Below, one piece after another: positions 60,036-64,000 of a stretch of 64,000 bases of DNA. The notes beneath the pieces are model-generated. The model worked only from the letters and a program-made list of their open reading frames with translations. It did no database searches and was not told where the DNA came from. The position numbers were made by a program, and so were the translations under genes. The first letter of the stretch is position 1; each line of letters begins with the position of its first letter. Origin of the DNA: Holothuria scabra (Eukaryota > Echinodermata > Holothuroidea > Aspidochirotida > Holothuriidae); the NCBI GenBank assembly GCA_037179385.1, contig CM074179.1, positions 71,261,683-71,325,682 of the forward strand, in the 5' to 3' direction.

Positions 60036-60990
60036 TTAAAAGCTTAAAAGCCCACTTCTCTCATCCCAAACAGTACCAATTCTCCTAACTTTCTTAGCCA
60101 AGCCCCTCCCACAATTGTCTGAAATTCACCCTCATCCAGACACAATCTCAGTTTATTGCTTCAGGGTGAGTACAGAAAGCTCAATGTGTATAATCAAAAC
60201 ACTCTCAGGACAGTTCATGCTGTGTAATATAAGCACTGATACTCTGCATTTTTTGAATTAGCAGTCAATTAAAAAGCTGAACCAATCGAGAATTTCTGTT
60301 ACCCTATACTAGAAGTGCAGTTTGGGGTGAGGGGATTGGCCCTTTAAGTTGCACACAGGACAGAGCACCTAGGAGGACAGGTGGTGTCACTTGGGTGTAT
60401 TCTCCTATAACTGCAAGTCTCACTTTTTAAGGGAAGAATATGACTGGCAGAAGTATGAAAGTTATTTCTTTTGTTAAGAACATTTTACCCTTTAAAACCA
60501 AATTAGTTGTACAACTTTTTATATACTTTTAAAATTTTATTTTTCATTTCCCAAACAGAATGACATTAAAGTGAAACTGTCTCCTGCACAGCTGATGGAG
60601 TTATTTTTCAGTGGGTCTTAAATACTTTTCATTTATGTCTGGACTGCTGTGTACCATGTTGCAGAGTCAAGCATAATCATTTTAGTGAGTGAGGAAATTC
60701 TACTGCATACATGGAGCCATGGACTGAACAAGTTATCCTGCTATTGAACTGTGACACCAATGTACTGGTAACCTTTTATGGCCTGCTTCCTTTTGAATAG
60801 CGATTTTCTTGTTTGAAACTACAAAGCCTGTTTTCGTTATCACATAATATGAGCAGTCCTGATTGTTCAATTATAATATATCCATGACATGTAGGCTACT
60901 GTACCTTTTGATGTTCTTGCTGTGGAGTGAGAATGAGTCCTGGTGTTGGAGAACTACAGAACAGTGTTGGAGTAGATACAGTTAGAGTAG
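59829..60990. repeat. Duplicated ~1 kb segment, copy 2
   Basis: Same-orientation copy of 23433-24400. It is interrupted at a TTAA by MITE 1 (60048-60343) and by ~120 bp after it that copy 1 lacks. It has only one copy of the 218 bp unit that is doubled in copy 1. Confidence 0.75.
60048..60343 (+). mobile_element. MITE family 1 copy with TTAA duplication (296 bp)
   Basis: TTAA at 60044-60047 and 60344-60347. The ends AAGCCCACTTCTCTCATCCC and, inverted, AGGGCCAATCCCCTCACCCC are imperfect inverted repeats. The related segment at 23642-23660 reads AAAAGCTTAAGTT without the element, an apparent empty site supporting TTAA duplication. Confidence 0.75.
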
Positions 60991-62163
60991 AAGCAGTTAC
61001 AAAAGCAGTTTTTACCAGACCACGAGTGTCCGATAAAAGCTTTCTGTTGGGGTGACGTCACAAATTAACTAGCTAGCATTTCATTTTAGCAGTCCTCTGA
61101 TACAAATCATACTACACAAGTTGGCAAGTTTGTTCTTTTTGACCAGAGATTGAGAAGATATTTACTACAAGAAAAAAAAAATAATAGGGAACTTAATCCG
61201 ATCTGGACTCGTTGAAGTGTGGCCGCGGCTGTGTCATTTTATTTTTCCTTTTTCCTTCCCATTTTCCTTGTTCTGCTTTCCTCATTGCCTATTCGTTTTT
61301 TTTTTCTTCTTTCCTCTTCCTTCCCTTTCTCTTCCCATTTCCTACAGTCTTTTCTCTCATTTACCACCCCTCCCGACAGTTCTCTCCTGGATACCAGCCT
61401 TTTAGTTTTTGATTTTATAAACCTAACAGGCCAGTACTTTAACTGTTTAAGGTACCTGTTGTAATCCTTTCCCACAGCACAACGAAAGTAGCAACGTTTA
61501 ATCACAAGACAGAATTCCCGTTAAGAACAAATTAAAATTCAAAACTTGAAATAAGGGATTACATACGTACTATCATATAATGCTACGTACCGCCTACCTA
61601 TTTTTATCATTAATTATACAGTGAAGGTACACGCCAGTTGAAACATAACTGATGTAGGCCTAATCTACTGTAGGTCTTACCGTTTTTTTTTTTCAGGAAC
61701 TTGTTGAAAAAACAAGTTGCAGAAGAAAGGCGGTTGTTGCAAAAATACACAGTTCAAATAAAAAGATCGTACAGTAACACCACACACAGAAGTTTGTCGG
61801 TATACCAGATAGTAAATTGTTAGCAGATGACCCTCGAAAAAGAGTAAATGAGCAAAACGGTGGTTTACGCGATACTTGATGTTTTTATTACCTGCTAAAA
61901 CTTTTTAAGCCTTTAAGACTTTGTGTTCTCGCATTTAGTTACCAATTTCAAAATACTTACTCCTTTATTTCAATGTTGTTGCAGACAAAAACGGGTACGA
62001 ATGCTCTGTTCTTGTCTAAACGGCTCTGTTTTCTAATTGCATTGAGACTCGTCCATTAATATTGTAGCGTGGGCTTTAGTTCCCGAGGAACGGCGGGAAC
62101 ATGGCCGGGCACTGGTTAACTTAGATGCAAAAAATTAAGACATTTTTAGTTAAAATTTTCAAT
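60991..62163. other. No gene recognised; polypyrimidine tract
   Basis: 61230-61350 is a ~120 base C/T-rich tract on the plus strand. Frames over it are low-complexity and not genes. The rest is AT-rich, with a C/G-rich island near 62075-62120 and nothing recognised. Confidence 0.5.
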
Positions 62164-62538
62164 TCAATCTAAGACTGTTTTGTACACCTCTAGGGGTTCG
62201 TTAGGTAACCTGGGTCTTGCGTTAATATAAGTTTGAAACGTGGATACGAAATCCCGTTTCTTAAATGCTTCTTTCATGAGTTCCTTAACTCTATCATAAT
62301 CTGCTTGTACGGTGTCGGACAAACTATTCCAATAACTAAATGCAGAGCCCCCTAATCGTGTAGGAAGGAGTTGTGCTTGATCATGACGGGCCTTGACAAG
62401 CTCGTTTGAAGCATTTACAACAACCTCAAACCTACGTGACCAAAGACCGAAGTCTTCCAAACCATCCCCATTGAAAGTAGATGATAAATCTATATTAAGT
62501 TTTCGATAAGGTGTTTTTTTCTCTTTATCATTAGACAT
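62164..62538 (-). pseudogene. Truncated Gypsy-type retrotransposon gag
   Basis: The minus-strand frame from the ATG at 62538 (MSNDKEKKT) gives 124 residues with a gag-like core: FNGDGLEDFGLWSRRFEV, then LPTRLGGSAFSYWNSLSD, then FKKRDFVSTFQTYINARP and PNEPLEVYKTVL. This order is typical of the capsid N-terminal part of animal Gypsy elements. It stops at 62164 well before a full gag, and there is no zinc knuckle, protease or reverse transcriptase downstream. I could not find paired long terminal repeats. It is a broken fragment; the gag assignment is by motif recall. Confidence 0.7.
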
Positions 62539-62699
62539 TCTGTTTACATTCAATGTTATTATACGAAGGGAAAATACGCAAACATAAGGGGTGAGATAAT
62601 GAAAGAAATGATACTCACCAATATGTATACAACAACACTTCCCTTTAAAACATGTGGAAGTCCAAAATGTACACAATCCACACAATATGTATGAAGTCA

Positions 62700-64000
62700 A
62701 ACCGTAAAGGGACTAGAGCAGTACACATATAAGCAGCTCCTATTTAAACGGACGAACTTCTTCACTAGAGTAGCCAGCGGGGGGGGGGGGGAGGGGGACA
62801 GAGTGCCCCCTCCCACAGAAATTTTGGGGACGCGATGGGCGATGTTGAAAAAATGAAGGAGGGAAAAAAAATAAAAAATAAAAAAAAAGATAAACGGCAA
62901 GAGGAGGGAGGGAATCGGGGGCATTTTTTACAGTTTTTCGGGGGGGGGGGTCTTAGTCGTTACGATAAAGTATGCAGTCCCCGACCAGTGGCGGAGCTAG
63001 GTATTTCAGTCAGAGGGGGCGAAAATGGTCTGCAGGGGCGCTTCGAAGGAGAAAATACCCTGAGCCTCAGCAGGATCAAAGCCACGGCTTTTCAGACTTT
63101 CCATTTGATCTTCCGCACCTGATAGAAGACTTCTTTGCCATTTCTCCTCAGCAAGTTTTTTGTATTAAAACTGTTTAAATTTTCTATTCATGGGCCTCCG
63201 CAGAAGAAATTCGGGGAGCAAAATTCTGTCAGGGGGAAAAAGCTCCGCGCCACCATGAGTTGGCGCGGAGCGCAAGAAAATATTGGCCCAAACTGCCTCT
63301 CAGATCGCTGGAAATGGCATTTCTACAGCCTATTTACCGCATATAAATTGGGAAAACACTGAGTGAACTGTTAAAATGTTGATGTTAACTTTTCTTCGTC
63401 TTTTTCTTTATGTTTTCCTCGTTTTTTCAGGTTTTCTTTTTATTTTCCAGGGAGGGCAAGTTCCCCCCTTGCCCCCTACCTGCGGACGCCCATGTTCCTA
63501 TCCCTCACTTTCACATTCTAGTATGAAGGCGCTCATTATATTTTGTGTTATTGTCAGGCCTCGATTTAAGATTTAAAGTAATAATAGGTTTCTTCGCGAA
63601 GATAAAGATTAAACCTGCTAGAGCTAAATAGCAAGCAATCTTACAGGGGGAAAATTTATGGAAATTAATCACCGTTCCGTGTACATTTTTGGCATCTGGA
63701 AATCAAGATAAGTACACGAAGAAACATTAATTGGCGTAATTTACATCGTGTGACCACTCTGAAATAGCCATTAATTAAGTACACTGAAAGAAATAGCCAA
63801 GACAAAAGGTCTGCTTGGCTCTCTAGATACCGAATTCATAATAAATAGATAAAAGTAGCCTAAACCTAGGCTTATTAGATGCAATTTTCTGGCTTTTGAG
63901 ACCACGAAAGTACAGCAATAAGCATTTTCATGGGATTATCGTGCAGTGTCAGAAATAGCCATTTATCATAAGAGAGGTCACTTGAAGAAAAGTAAAATGG
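62700..64000. other. G-rich repeats and possible MITE, no gene recognised
   Basis: Poly-G runs lie near 62780 and 62940. CAGTGGCGGAGCTAGG at about 62989 and, inverted, GGGCGTCCGCAGGTAGG at about 63490 look like decayed MITE ends. A perfect 11 bp hairpin, GCTCCGCGCCA / TGGCGCGGAGC, lies at 63242-63271. The rest is AT-rich DNA without a recognisable gene. Confidence 0.4.

Noticed and set aside
61217..61412. Overlapping plus-strand frames rich in Phe, Ser and Pro
   Set aside because: They are translations of a polypyrimidine tract and carry no domain.

Overview
The window reads as metazoan nuclear DNA. It is AT-rich, has phase-0 GT-AG introns, is packed with DNA transposons and MITEs, and carries AGGCCTA-type words that I associate, weakly, with marine invertebrate deuterostomes such as echinoderms. 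The species cannot be fixed from the sequence. I see no intact single-copy host gene, no rRNA or tRNA gene and no CRISPR array. Every protein-coding trace I can support belongs to a mobile element, and all are damaged.

Layout. 1-5.6 kb: intergenic DNA with MITE copies and a complex repeat block (2.7-4.65 kb). 5.6-14.7 kb: a nest of elements. TA-flanked element A holds TTAA-flanked MITEs and TA-flanked element B, and B holds an 870 bp hAT element with a perfect 8 bp target duplication. 14.7-20.2 kb: quiet DNA, one MITE, the small TA-flanked element E and short tandem repeats. 20.2-28.5 kb: minus-strand remains of a large transposon gene set, namely an RNase-H-like DDE transposase candidate, two Tudor-like modules and an SGNH-hydrolase reading frame. 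These are broken by frameshifts and by a 4.7 kb TA-flanked insertion (element D). 28.7-59.1 kb: about 15 tandem copies of a 1.37 kb satellite carrying a ~200 bp hairpin module. The array is split at 47,716/57,355 by a 9,638 bp transposon. 59.1-64 kb: a second copy of a ~1 kb segment also found inside element D, further MITEs, a truncated Gypsy-type gag and G-rich repeats.

The most interesting object is the 9.6 kb transposon at 47,717-57,354. It has ~720-734 bp terminal inverted repeats beginning TAGTCTATGGGC and a 3 bp target duplication (CAG). Its single three-exon gene joins a Cys/His-rich N-terminus, a DDE-like core and a FEN1/XPG-like nuclease with the acidic-residue pattern of that fold. 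Removing the element and one CAG restores a satellite unit of exactly 1,372 bp. The domain set and 3 bp duplication fit what I know of the Academ superfamily (the XPG-bearing lineage), an assignment that rests on motif reading only. The gene now carries three in-frame stops and a probable early frameshift.

A second theme is a group of TA-flanked elements (A, B, D, E). They share a terminal grammar (CCCAGG, then AAATTCC, then short words repeated many times), but each uses a different repeated word, as if terminal recognition words had been exchanged within a fixed scaffold.
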